DNA of 64,000 bases from Alphaproteobacteria bacterium (GTDB taxonomy: Bacteria > Pseudomonadota > Alphaproteobacteria > Puniceispirillales > Puniceispirillaceae), in the NCBI GenBank assembly GCA_022425485.1, contig JAKMFL010000010.1:1-64000 (forward strand), read 5' to 3'. Positions 36,467 through 45,426 of the stretch are shown one piece after another. The translations under genes were made by a program, and so were the position numbers. Position 1 is the stretch's first letter. The number at the start of each line of letters is the position of its first letter. Under the pieces are notes generated by a model that worked only from the letters and a program-made list of their open reading frames with translations, was not told the DNA's origin and made no database searches.

Positions 36467-38722
36467 ATGGCAGACGCCAAGATAATAGCGCAGACAAACC
36501 AGACAAAAAAGCTGGCAAGCATTCGCAAGAAGCTTTTCCAGCGCTTAAGCCGTGACAATGTTGGTTATGTGCTTATCGTTTTGACCTTTGTTCTGGGCTT
36601 TACGGTGTTTCTATCCCTCAGCACTGTTAGCGATATAAGCACACAATCCAATTTTTTATCGGCGGCAATTTTTCTAGCTATTATGTTGTTGCTCGTCCTT
36701 GCCTTTTTCGTGGGCAGGCAATTATTACGGTTATGGCAAGAACGTAAACGACGCCTAGCGGGTGCGCAGCTGCATTTGCGTCTTGTGATGCTATTTGGCC
36801 TTATCACAGCTATTCCATCTATTCTGGTAGCGGTATTTGCAGTCTCTTTAATTGATTATTCCCTGCGCGGTTGGTTTGCTGAACGTATTTCAACAGCTGT
36901 TAACGAATCTGTTGAGGTTGCTAGTGCCTATTTCGAAGAGCATTCACGCTCGGTTCGGGGGCAAATTTTAACGATGGCGAATGACATCAATCGCGAAGCC
37001 CCGCGGCTGGTGAATAATCAGAAATTATTGAATGAATATCTTTCGAACCAAACTGCTTTGCGAAACCTTTCTGAAAGCGTAATTGTCGATGGAACAGGCC
37101 GGATTAAAGCAAAGTCACAATTTGCCTTTGCTATCAGCTTTTCAAAAATAGATGGCGCTTTGTTGGAGAAGGCTCGTGATGGGGATGTTATCATTATCAC
37201 CCCAAAAGATAACAACAAGATACAAGCTATTGTAAAGTTAGATAATTTTTTAGATGCATACCTTCTAGCGGGCCGGTTTGTTGATGCAAATGTCTTGTCT
37301 GCGCTTGACCGAACGCAATTGGCGGTAAACGAGTATCAGTCGCTTGGATTGCGTCAATTTGATCTTCAAATTTCCTTTGCAGTGATGTTTTTTGTCGTGG
37401 CTTTACTGTTGGTTTTATCTGCGCTTTGGATTGGACTGACCTTGGCCAACTCGATAGTTGAGCCGCTGGTTAGCGTTATTGGCGTCGCAGAGCAAGTCCG
37501 GTCTGGCAATCTTAAAGAACGGGTGCCAGAAATTGATAATATGGATGAGATTGCGCGTCTTGGAACGAGTTTTAACGGCATGCTTGACGAGGTATCGAAC
37601 AGCCGAGAGCAATTGGTGGAGGCCAATAAACAGCTAGATGCACGGCGCGAATTTACCGAAGCTGTTCTAGGGGGGGTAACCTCTGGGGTTATTGGTCTGG
37701 ATAAGAGGGGGGTTGTTACCTTACCCAATCAGGCCGCTTGCACCCTGCTTGATGCCGATCTTTCGAGCCTTATTGGTAAAAAGCTCGTAGATATACAGCC
37801 AGAGTTTAAGCCTGTTTTTGACCAGCTTTCAGCGCAGCGTCGTCAACAGTTGGAACAGCAAATCATTATTCGGGGACGCAAGCGTGCGCTCACCCTTCGC
37901 GTCCGCATAGTCTCAGAGCGTGTCGAAGGGCGCTTGGTTGGCTATGTGCTGACCTTTGATGATATCACCGATTTCCTAGCCGCTCAGCGAAAGGCAGCTT
38001 GGGCAGATGTTGCGCGGCGAATTGCGCATGAAATTAAGAACCCTTTAACCCCAATAGCGCTGGCCACTGACCGATTAATGAAAAAATATCGCCCTGAAAA
38101 GCCAGAAGATGCAGAAAAATTTGACGATTATGTCACCATTATTAGCCGGCAGGTTGGCGATATAGGCCGGATGGTAGAGGAGTTTTCAAAATTTGCCCGG
38201 ATGCCAGCGCCCGTCATGAAAAAGACAGATTTATGCCGTTTAGTGCGCGAACAGGAAACGTTACTTCAGACCTATTCTAATCTGGAAATTATTTTCGATT
38301 TTCCAGAAGAGCCTGCCGCTATTTGGGTCATGGCTGATACAGGGTTGATACGCCAGATGTTAACAAATTTGATGAAGAATGCCATTGAAAATATGCAAGA
38401 AACACAAACCTCTACAGATGTATCTTCCGATAGTGATAAGCGTTTGCGTATAGAAATGAGCCTGTTGCTGGATGGTGACATTACCCAGCTTACACTCCGT
38501 GATTTTGGGAGTGGTTTTGCAGGCGAAGATATGGATAGGTATTTAGAGCCCTACATCACTACACGCAGCAAAGGGACCGGGCTTGGACTTGCGATTGCCC
38601 AGAAGATTATTTCTGACCATGACGGGCAGATAAATTTGTCTAATCATCCAGAGCAGGGGGCGATTGTCACGCTAACCATCCCCAATCTTAGAGACGATAC
38701 CGCGCTAGAGGCAAAGGCATGA
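36467..38722 (+). CDS. ntrY: Membrane sensor kinase NtrY
   Basis: About 751 residues with an N-terminal pair of helices (VGYVLIVLTFVLGFTVFLSL and AAIFLAIMLLLVLAFFVG), a third at LVMLFGLITAIPSILVAVFA, a periplasmic region and a fourth helix near residue 310, then HAMP, PAS and kinase domains. The H box is [18 protein letters not shown] with His521, and the ATP lid reads GTGLGLAIAQKI. NtrY pairs with NtrX in nitrogen, redox and envelope control in Alphaproteobacteria. The ATG at 36467 is preferred, with AAGGGCGG before it; an ATG at 36425 would overlap ntrC by 35 bases. Confidence 0.94.
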   Translation: MADAKIIAQTNQTKKLASIRKKLFQRLSRDNVGYVLIVLTFVLGFTVFLSLSTVSDISTQSNFLSAAIFLAIMLLLVLAFFVGRQLLRLWQERKRRLAGAQLHLRLVMLFGLITAIPSILVAVFAVSLIDYSLRGWFAERISTAVNESVEVASAYFEEHSRSVRGQILTMANDINREAPRLVNNQKLLNEYLSNQTALRNLSESVIVDGTGRIKAKSQFAFAISFSKIDGALLEKARDGDVIIITPKDNNKIQAIVKLDNFLDAYLLAGRFVDANVLSALDRTQLAVNEYQSLGLRQFDLQISFAVMFFVVALLLVLSALWIGLTLANSIVEPLVSVIGVAEQVRSGNLKERVPEIDNMDEIARLGTSFNGMLDEVSNSREQLVEANKQLDARREFTEAVLGGVTSGVIGLDKRGVVTLPNQAACTLLDADLSSLIGKKLVDIQPEFKPVFDQLSAQRRQQLEQQIIIRGRKRALTLRVRIVSERVEGRLVGYVLTFDDITDFLAAQRKAAWADVARRIAHEIKNPLTPIALATDRLMKKYRPEKPEDAEKFDDYVTIISRQVGDIGRMVEEFSKFARMPAPVMKKTDLCRLVREQETLLQTYSNLEIIFDFPEEPAAIWVMADTGLIRQMLTNLMKNAIENMQETQTSTDVSSDSDKRLRIEMSLLLDGDITQLTLRDFGSGFAGEDMDRYLEPYITTRSKGTGLGLAIAQKIISDHDGQINLSNHPEQGAIVTLTIPNLRDDTALEAKA

Positions 38723-40095
38723 ATGAAGAAATTCTCGTCGTTGATGATGAACCTGATATTCGCTCTCTTATCAGTCTGACTTTAGAGGATGAGGGGTTTT
38801 TGACTGTTCAGGCTGCAAATGCTGCGGAGGCACGTGCGGTCATTACCTCACGACCACCCTCTTGTATTATCCTTGATATTTGGATGCGTGATTCAGATAT
38901 GGATGGGCTAGAGGTGTTAAGCTGGTGTCAAAATCTATATCCAGAAGTGCCAATTTTGATGATTTCCGGACATGGAAATGTTGAAACCGCTGTTCAGGCT
39001 ATTCAGAAAGGCGCGCATGATTTTATCGAAAAGCCCTTTAAGGCTGAAAGGCTGCTATTGACTGTGCGCCGCGCCTTGCAGCAAAGCCGTCTAGCGCGTG
39101 AAAATGCAGAATTACGCGAAAAAACGGATGCGCCTGAAAAGGTGGAACTTATCGGTCAATCTGCGCAGGTGAGGCAGTTGCGGGCAACAATTGAAAAGGT
39201 TGCGCCTACTTCTAGCCGAATATTGATAACCGGGCCTACCGGGTCTGGTAAAGAAGTGGTGGCCCGCCTTATTCATGCGCATTCAGAACGCAAGGAGGGG
39301 CCCTTTATTGTAGCCCATTGTGCGCGAATTGGCGCCGAAAATGCAGATACCGAACTTTTTGGCTCAGAAATGCTGGCTACTGGTCGGCGCATTGTTGGTC
39401 TATTTGAGCAAGCGCATCGCGGAACATTATATTTTGATGAGCTGTGCGATTTACCTTTAGACACGCAAAGCCGGCTTGTCCGTGCGGTGGCTGAGCAGAC
39501 TTTCCGCAGGGTTGGCGGTACAGATCAGGTGACAACAGATGTGCGGATTATTTCAGCTTCTTCTGAAGATCTGGTCGGCGCAATCGAGGCAGGGGAGTTA
39601 AAAGAAGACCTATATTACCGGCTTGGCGTGATTTCGATGTCCGTTCCGGGGCTAGCGATGCGGCGTGAGGATATTAGCTTGCTCGCCCAATATTTTGTCG
39701 AAGATAGCGCACGCCGGCTTGGCAGGCCGCCAGTAAAGCTAGGGGATGATTTGCTGAATGCAATGCGTTCTTATGACTGGCCGGGCTCTGTGCGGCAATT
39801 ACGCAATGTTATAGAAACAATATTAATCTTGAATGAAAAGCCAGAGCAGGGGGTTGTAACCCTTGATGCGTTGCCAGCAGAATTGCTGTCTTCACCTGTC
39901 GAAGGGGCTAATCAGATTCTCCAGCAAAGCCTGTCGCTACCCTTGCGTGAAGCGCGAGAGTTATTTGAGCGTGAATATATGGTCTCACAGCTACAGAAAT
40001 TTGAAGGCAATATTTCACAAATGGCTAAATTTATTGGTATGGAGCGTTCTGCCTTGCACCGTAAATTAAAGGCGCTAAAGGTAGAAACAAGCTAA
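38719..40095 (+). CDS. ntrX: Response regulator NtrX
   Basis: The 458-residue regulator has a receiver domain (Asp53 phospho-acceptor, Lys105 in DFIEKPF), an AAA+ domain with an intact Walker A (TGPTGSGKE) and Walker B (GTLYFDEL, Asp240/Glu241), and a Fis-type helix-turn-helix (MAKFIGMERSALHRKLKAL). The GAFTGA sigma-54 contact motif is missing between ELFGSE and GLFEQAH, as is usual for NtrX. So ATP use is plausible, but sigma-54 activation is not. Its ATG overlaps the ntrY stop (ATGA). Confidence 0.94.
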   Translation: MNEEILVVDDEPDIRSLISLTLEDEGFLTVQAANAAEARAVITSRPPSCIILDIWMRDSDMDGLEVLSWCQNLYPEVPILMISGHGNVETAVQAIQKGAHDFIEKPFKAERLLLTVRRALQQSRLARENAELREKTDAPEKVELIGQSAQVRQLRATIEKVAPTSSRILITGPTGSGKEVVARLIHAHSERKEGPFIVAHCARIGAENADTELFGSEMLATGRRIVGLFEQAHRGTLYFDELCDLPLDTQSRLVRAVAEQTFRRVGGTDQVTTDVRIISASSEDLVGAIEAGELKEDLYYRLGVISMSVPGLAMRREDISLLAQYFVEDSARRLGRPPVKLGDDLLNAMRSYDWPGSVRQLRNVIETILILNEKPEQGVVTLDALPAELLSSPVEGANQILQQSLSLPLREARELFEREYMVSQLQKFEGNISQMAKFIGMERSALHRKLKALKVETS

Positions 40096-40116
40096 TAGCC
40101 AGTAAAGCTGGTTTAA

Positions 40117-40128
40117 GGCAAATTTGCC
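40117..40128. promoter_or_regulatory. Palindrome upstream of trkA
   Basis: GGCAAATTTGCC is a perfect 12-base palindrome in the 98-base gap between ntrX and trkA, preceded by a small CCAG/CTGG hairpin (40099-40111). It may be an operator or chance. Confidence 0.25.
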
Positions 40129-40193
40129 AAACTCATGAGAGTGCGGCATAACGAGGCAGAATTATAACTCTCCTTTAAAAGGGTAACTATTCT

Positions 40194-41564
40194 ATGAAAA
40201 TCGTTATTTGTGGTGCAGGAATAGTTGGCAATGCGATTGCCCGCCATCTTTCTGCGGAACAGAATGATGTTACGGTAATTGACGCTGATCCGGACAAGCT
40301 GCAAAGACTGACCGAACAGGCAGATGTGGGCGCGGTAGAAGGGGTTTCTTCACATCCTGATATTCTGGCGCAAGCTGGCCTAAAAGAGGCAGAACTTTTG
40401 ATTGCGGTGACGGAATCAGATGAAATCAACATGGTGGCGTGTCAGGTTGCGCATACAATTTTTGAAACACCAACCCGAATTGCACGTATTCGCTCACGCG
40501 CCTATCTTGACCCCAATGTTGGCCAGCTCTATAGCCGTGACAATTTACCTATCGATTATATTATCTCGCCCGAGCGAGAGGTTTCAGCCGCTGTTGGGCG
40601 CCAATTACAATTGCCCGGTGCCTTTGATGTAAAGGATATGGCAGAAAATAAGATTAAGTTGATCGGTGTGCTGTGCAAGGAAAACTGTCCAATTTTAGCA
40701 ACACCATTGCGGCATCTAACCAATCTTTTTCCCGGCCTCAGCATGACAGTTGTGGCCATTATTCGGAACAATCAGGTAATCGTACCGCGTGATGGCACGG
40801 ATATGATGCAACCAGATGACCGGGTATATTTTGTATGTGATGAAAACCATGCCGCGCGCGCGATGGCCAGCTTTGGGCATACTGAAGAAGAAGCGCATTC
40901 TATTGTTATTTCGGGAGGCGGTAATATTGGCACATTGCTAGCACAGAATATCGAGGCGGCAAGTGATAATGCCGTGGTGCATATTATTGAGCGTGACAGA
41001 GCACAGGCAAGGCTGATTGCCGAGCAATTGCAGCGTACAAGCGTTATTTGGGGCAATGCGCTAGAGGCCGATATCTTGAAAGAAGCAGGGGCCACCACCG
41101 CAGAAACCTTTGTTTCTGTATCAAATGATGATGAGGTGAATATTCTGTCTGCCTTGTTGGCAAAGCGAATGGGCGCCCTTCATACGGTTGCGCTCGTCAA
41201 TATGCCGGGCTTTGTGCCCTTAATTAGTGCACTAGGCGTAGATGCGGTTATTAATCCGCCACAAATCACGGTATCGTCAATTTTGGAGCATATACGCAGA
41301 GGCCGAATTTTGGACGTGCATTCTGTGGTAGAAGGCTTGGGTGAGGTGTTAGAAGCAGAAGCTCTGCCCACATCCCCACTTGTTGGCCAGCCTTTGCGAA
41401 AATCACGTATTCCAAAAGGGGTCGCGATCGGTGCCATTTTGCGTAAAGATGTTGTCATCGCCGCAAGAGGGGATACCGTTATTGAAGCTGGGGATAGGGT
41501 GGTTTTATTTGCCGCACCGGGTAAAGCAAGCCGCGCTGAGTCTATCCTATCTGATCAGGTTTAA
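40194..41564 (+). CDS. trkA: Trk potassium uptake regulatory subunit TrkA
   Basis: The 456-residue peripheral membrane protein has two RCK halves, each with an NAD-binding start: IVICGAGIVGNAIARHL at the N terminus and IVISGGGNIGTLLAQNI near residue 235, each followed by a TrkA-C domain. It gates the TrkH/TrkG potassium channel in response to nucleotides. In many Alphaproteobacteria it follows ntrX, as here. No trkH gene is in the window. Confidence 0.95.
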   Translation: MKIVICGAGIVGNAIARHLSAEQNDVTVIDADPDKLQRLTEQADVGAVEGVSSHPDILAQAGLKEAELLIAVTESDEINMVACQVAHTIFETPTRIARIRSRAYLDPNVGQLYSRDNLPIDYIISPEREVSAAVGRQLQLPGAFDVKDMAENKIKLIGVLCKENCPILATPLRHLTNLFPGLSMTVVAIIRNNQVIVPRDGTDMMQPDDRVYFVCDENHAARAMASFGHTEEEAHSIVISGGGNIGTLLAQNIEAASDNAVVHIIERDRAQARLIAEQLQRTSVIWGNALEADILKEAGATTAETFVSVSNDDEVNILSALLAKRMGALHTVALVNMPGFVPLISALGVDAVINPPQITVSSILEHIRRGRILDVHSVVEGLGEVLEAEALPTSPLVGQPLRKSRIPKGVAIGAILRKDVVIAARGDTVIEAGDRVVLFAAPGKASRAESILSDQV

Positions 41565-41630
41565 TTGCCTGCATTCACAGCGCCGGTTATTGCTGGCTGA
41601 ATTCTAATCCTACCGAAGAGAGGGGATATC

Positions 41631-42488
41631 ATGTCACGCATTGCTTATGTTAATGGCCGCTTTATTCCGCATAATCAGGCTAGTGTGCATGTTGAAGACA
41701 GAGGGTATCAATTTGCGGATGGTATTTATGAAGTTGTAATGGTGTTAAATGGCCAAGCTATAGATTATGATGGACATTTAAAAAGGCTTTATAAATCTCT
41801 GAAATCATTGAAAATAGAGGCTAGTTTTTCAGAATCATCCTTGCGAATAATTATTGCCCGCATGATCCGATTAAACTATGTGGTTAATGGCACAATTTAC
41901 CTTCAAGTAACCAGAGGTGTTGCCCGCCGAGACCATAAATTTCCCTCCGCCAGCCAGCCAGCACTCGTGATGACCGCCAAGCTTCTAGCCTCTATGCCAT
42001 CGCCAAGCCAAAAAGGGGTTGCGGCTATTACTGTTGCGGATGAGAGATGGGCACGCCGTGATATTAAGACCATTCAGCTCCTACCAAATTGTCTGGCAAA
42101 ACAAGCAGCCGCTGAAAAAGGGGCTTTTGAAGCGATTCTGGTGATGCCTGATGGCAGTGTTTCTGAGGGTTCTTCTAGCAATGTTTGGCTGGTTACAGAT
42201 AAAGGCGAGTTAGTTACCCGCAAAGCAAATGAAAATATTTTGAACGGGATCACGCGTCAGTCCGTACAAAGAATTGCAGGGGTGCATCAGTTAAAAGTTA
42301 GGGAGCGTAGCTTTGATGTTGCCGAAATGCTGAATGCGCGTGAAGTCTTCATAACAAGCGCGACGTCAATTGTAACCGCAGTGACAAAAATTGATGATAC
42401 CGTCATAGCTAATGGTGAAATTGGCGTTATAAGCGCGGCATTGCGTGAGGATTATATTCACCATGCAAGCGGCGGGATGCTGAAGTAA
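41631..42488 (+). CDS. dat: D-amino acid transaminase
   Basis: The 285-residue protein is a fold-type IV PLP aminotransferase: YVNGRFIPHNQASVHVEDRGYQFADGIYEV at the N terminus, the PLP lysine in LLPNCLAKQAAAEKG, and VSEGSSSNVWLV for phosphate binding. It would interconvert D-alanine and D-glutamate for peptidoglycan. Between trkA and hfq is its usual alphaproteobacterial place. A branched-chain aminotransferase is less likely given the RGYQFADGIYEV start. Confidence 0.88.
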   Translation: MSRIAYVNGRFIPHNQASVHVEDRGYQFADGIYEVVMVLNGQAIDYDGHLKRLYKSLKSLKIEASFSESSLRIIIARMIRLNYVVNGTIYLQVTRGVARRDHKFPSASQPALVMTAKLLASMPSPSQKGVAAITVADERWARRDIKTIQLLPNCLAKQAAAEKGAFEAILVMPDGSVSEGSSSNVWLVTDKGELVTRKANENILNGITRQSVQRIAGVHQLKVRERSFDVAEMLNAREVFITSATSIVTAVTKIDDTVIANGEIGVISAALREDYIHHASGGMLK

Positions 42489-42490
42489 TA

Positions 42491-42546
42491 CTGCCAGAAG
42501 TGAATTGCCAGAATTGAATTGCCAGAAGTGAATTGCCAGAAGTGAA
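42491..42546. repeat. Four 14-bp tandem repeats in hfq leader
   Basis: Four consecutive 14-base units close to TTGCCAGAAGTGAA fill the space between the dat stop and the hfq ribosome-binding site. Units three and four are identical, unit one differs at one base and unit two at one base. The array ends 19 bases before the hfq ATG. Confidence 0.95.
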
Positions 42547-42564
42547 CCGAACATATGGAGCTGG

Positions 42565-42807
42565 ATGATGGATAAGGGTCAAAATTTACAAGATATCTTT
42601 CTGAATCAAATCAGAAAGCAGCATGTATCTGTAACTATCTTTCTGGTAAATGGCGTGAAACTGCAAGGGGTGGTCACGTGGTTTGATAGCTATTCTATTT
42701 TGCTTAAGCGTGAGGGACATATCCAGCTTATTTATAAACATGCGGTATCGACTATAATGCCGGCTAGCCCAGTAGATTTGCAAGGGCTAGATGGTGACGA
42801 TGACTAG
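42565..42807 (+). CDS. hfq: RNA chaperone Hfq
   Basis: The 80-residue Sm-like protein has the Sm1 motif ([20 protein letters not shown] through [10 protein letters not shown]) and the Sm2 motif [10 protein letters not shown]. It forms hexamers that pair small RNAs with mRNAs. GGAG lies six bases before the ATG. Its 3' end overlaps the next gene by 17 bases. A repeat array lies directly upstream and could affect its expression. Confidence 0.97.
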   Translation: MMDKGQNLQDIFLNQIRKQHVSVTIFLVNGVKLQGVVTWFDSYSILLKREGHIQLIYKHAVSTIMPASPVDLQGLDGDDD

Positions 42808-43648
42808 CCGCATTCCGGCGCTCTCCCCTCATTTTGATGAAGATATTCTTAGCCTGCAAACTCGTGTCGCTGAGCAGGATATCTTGCCTTATTTTCAGAA
42901 TCTTAGAGAGCTGGATATTGAAACAAAAAGTTCTGCTACTGATTTTGTAACCATTGCAGATAAGCAGGCTGAAAGGCAGCTTATCTCTGGCTTAAAGCGT
43001 TTATTACCAGAAGCGGGGTTTGTAGCGGAAGAAAATACCGCTCAATTTGGCCTGTCAGAGGCGTTGGATACAGGTTTCGTTTGGACTATTGACCCGCTTG
43101 ATGGCACCCGCAATTTTGTTAAAGGCAATGCACAATTTTGCACCATGTTAGGGCTTTTATATGATGGCATGCCCGTCGGCGCATGGATATATAAGCCGCT
43201 TACTTCGGAATCTGTAATGGCCCGCCATGATGGGTTACCGCGCTATATAGATGCGCAAGGTAGCCAGCAAAACCATCAGTCAAATGGCTGTAACTTAGGA
43301 AACGCCTCTATTCATAGCTTGAAAGGCTGCATGAATGCTATGGGGTTTGACAGCGCTATCCGTGAGCGTGTCAGGGAAAAGCTGAAAACCCTAAAAGGGC
43401 GCTTTCATATTGGCTCTGCAGGCGTAGAAGCGATGAGCATTGCTGCTGGTTCGTGTGATTATTTGATGCATAGCAAGCTTACCTACTGGGATAGCGTGCC
43501 TGTGGTTATGGTTCTCAATAGTCTTGGCTATCATGTACGGCTTGCCCCATCCGGAGCGCATTATCAGCCAGGGGATAAAGGGGTATTGCTTGCCGCACCA
43601 ACACCCGAAATATGGCAACAGCTAGCGGATTTTGTTTGGTCAGCCTAA
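42791..43648 (+). CDS. Inositol monophosphatase family phosphatase
   Basis: The 285-residue protein has the lithium-sensitive phosphatase motifs: VAEENT with the metal-binding glutamate, [15 protein letters not shown], and YWDSVPVV near the C terminus. Candidates are histidinol-phosphatase (HisN) or 3'-phosphoadenosine phosphatase (CysQ), which motifs alone do not settle. The ATG at 42791 has AAGGG before it and overlaps hfq; an alternative start is 42800. In many Alphaproteobacteria hflX follows hfq, and here it is replaced by this gene. Confidence 0.85.
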   Translation: MVTMTSRIPALSPHFDEDILSLQTRVAEQDILPYFQNLRELDIETKSSATDFVTIADKQAERQLISGLKRLLPEAGFVAEENTAQFGLSEALDTGFVWTIDPLDGTRNFVKGNAQFCTMLGLLYDGMPVGAWIYKPLTSESVMARHDGLPRYIDAQGSQQNHQSNGCNLGNASIHSLKGCMNAMGFDSAIRERVREKLKTLKGRFHIGSAGVEAMSIAAGSCDYLMHSKLTYWDSVPVVMVLNSLGYHVRLAPSGAHYQPGDKGVLLAAPTPEIWQQLADFVWSA

Positions 43649-43671
43649 GGTAAAGAACGAAAGGCGCGTGT

Positions 43672-44478
43672 CTATTCACGCTCTTTGGCTTTGGCCGCAT
43701 CCCATAATTTGTCCATCTTCTCAAGCCCGGCTGCTTCAAGAGGGATATTTTGCTCCGCTAGGGCATTTTCAATATACTCAAAGCGTCGCTCAAACTTACG
43801 ATTAGTTTCAATAAGGGCAGTTTCCGGATCAACCCCCACCTTACGCGCCAGATTTGCTGCGACAAACAAGATATCGCCTATTTCATCTTTTAGCCGGGTT
43901 TTATCTGTTCTATCTTGCTGCCATTGCACACGAAGCTCATCTGTCTCTTCATGTAACTTGTCGATCACCGCCTCAAGCTCTAGCCAGTCAAAGCCTACGC
44001 TCGCTGCCCGTTTTTGAAGCTTGGAGGCGCGGACTATGGCTGGCAAGGTGGTGGCAATGCCGTCTAGAAGGCTAACCGCTTCTTCACTTTCTGATGCGCG
44101 TTCCTCTGCCTTTATCTGCTCCCAGTTTTTCCGAACCTCGGTAGCTGTTTTGGCTTTTATATCGCCAAAAACATGCGGATGGCGGCGGATCATCTTATCG
44201 GAAATGCTGTTCGCAACATCATCAAAGGTAAAGCTCCCTTCTTCTGCGGCTATTTGAGCATGAAACACAACTTGTAGCAGCAAATCGCCCAACTCATCAC
44301 AGATTTTATCCCGCGCACCGTTCGCTATAGCTTCATTTACTTCGTAGGCTTCTTCTATTGTGTAGGGGGCAATACTGCTAAAATCTTGTTTGATATCCCA
44401 CGGGCACCCAGTTTCTGGATCACGCAAGGCTTTCATAATGTTTAAAAGACGTTCTATGGGAAGGGGCGGCGTTGTCAT
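43672..44478 (-). CDS. mazG: Nucleoside triphosphate pyrophosphohydrolase MazG
   Basis: The 268-residue protein has two MazG domains; the first includes GCPWDIKQDFSSIAPYTIEEAYEV and DELGDLLLQVVFHAQIA, with the EExxE and ExxD metal ligands. It hydrolyses non-canonical or excess nucleoside triphosphates to monophosphates and pyrophosphate. The ATG at 44478 gives the family N terminus; a 32-residue upstream extension is not supported. It converges with the phosphatase gene and is divergent from the DUF502 gene. Confidence 0.94.
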   Translation of the reverse strand: MTTPPLPIERLLNIMKALRDPETGCPWDIKQDFSSIAPYTIEEAYEVNEAIANGARDKICDELGDLLLQVVFHAQIAAEEGSFTFDDVANSISDKMIRRHPHVFGDIKAKTATEVRKNWEQIKAEERASESEEAVSLLDGIATTLPAIVRASKLQKRAASVGFDWLELEAVIDKLHEETDELRVQWQQDRTDKTRLKDEIGDILFVAANLARKVGVDPETALIETNRKFERRFEYIENALAEQNIPLEAAGLEKMDKLWDAAKAKERE

Positions 44479-44601
44479 AAGAAACCTGCTTTTTTGAAAT
44501 CTACAGAATTGAGATGGCTCATCTTTCATCTCTGCTTGCATTATTATCCTAAGATGGTCAATATCATGTGCCAATCAATGATGTTTTACAGAGAAGTGAA
44601 A

Positions 44602-45399
44602 ATGGATAATAAGCCTAGCTTTGATGCGTCGCCGAAACCTGTGAAAATAAGTGTTATGGCCAGATTGCGCAGCTGGTTCTTTACCGGCTTGTTAGTGACT
44701 GCACCCGTGATGCTGACCATTTATATCACTTGGCTGTTCATTGACATTATCGATGCACAAGTGGTGGGACTTATCCCGTCAGGCTTGCGTGATTATATCA
44801 CGCTAAAAGCGCCTATTGCAGGGCAATTGCCCGGTGTTGGCCTTTTGGTTGGCGCGGTAATGATTACCCTCATTGGCGCACTAGCTGCTGGATTTCTTGG
44901 ACGCTGGCTTATCCGTATTGGTGAGAATTTATTAAACCGAATGCCAGTGGTGCGTTCTATCTATGGCGCATCAAAACAGATTTTGGAAACAGTTTTGTCA
45001 GCGCAATCAGATGCTTTTCGTGAAGTGGTGTTGGTTGAATATCCGCGCAAGGGATTGTGGGTTATTGGGTTTGTAACTGGCGTCACTAAGGGGGAGGTGC
45101 AATCTAGTATTCGTCCAAAAACGGTAAATGTATTTATTCCAACAACACCTAATCCAACTTCTGGATTTTTGCTGTTTTGTCCTGAAAATGAAATTACCTA
45201 TCTGGATATGAGTGTGGAAGATGCAGTAAAGCTGGTGGTTTCTGGTGGAATTGTTACCCCGCCATCCCCGCAAAAATTAGGTAAATCAAAAAATCCAAAA
45301 ACGGGCCAAAAGACATCTGCTAAGAAAACAGCTGTTAAGAAAAAAACAGCTCCCAAAAAGGGCGCACCCAAAAAATGGGCCGTAAAAAAGAAGCGCTAG
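44602..45399 (+). CDS. DUF502 membrane protein with lysine-rich tail
   Basis: The 265-residue protein has two membrane helices (FFTGLLVTAPVMLTIYITWLF and LPGVGLLVGAVMITLIGALAAG), then GASKQILETVL, LVEYPRKGLWVIGFVTG and PTTPNPTSGFLLF, the DUF502 signature. The last 45 residues are very rich in Lys, Ala, Pro and Thr (AKKTAVKKKTAPKKG), like histone H1 tails. The tail is probably cytoplasmic and disordered and could touch nucleic acid or anionic lipid. The start at 44602 follows AGAGAAG. Function is unknown; in Alphaproteobacteria the family is commonly near recG, as here. Confidence 0.82.
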   Translation: MDNKPSFDASPKPVKISVMARLRSWFFTGLLVTAPVMLTIYITWLFIDIIDAQVVGLIPSGLRDYITLKAPIAGQLPGVGLLVGAVMITLIGALAAGFLGRWLIRIGENLLNRMPVVRSIYGASKQILETVLSAQSDAFREVVLVEYPRKGLWVIGFVTGVTKGEVQSSIRPKTVNVFIPTTPNPTSGFLLFCPENEITYLDMSVEDAVKLVVSGGIVTPPSPQKLGKSKNPKTGQKTSAKKTAVKKKTAPKKGAPKKWAVKKKR

Positions 45400-45426
45400 G
45401 GAGCTGCTAAAGAGGGGTATGTAACC

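Noticed and set aside
43666-43681. GCGTG/CACGC hairpin at the mazG end as a terminator
   Set aside because: It is only five bases long, overlaps the stop codon and has no T tract on either strand.
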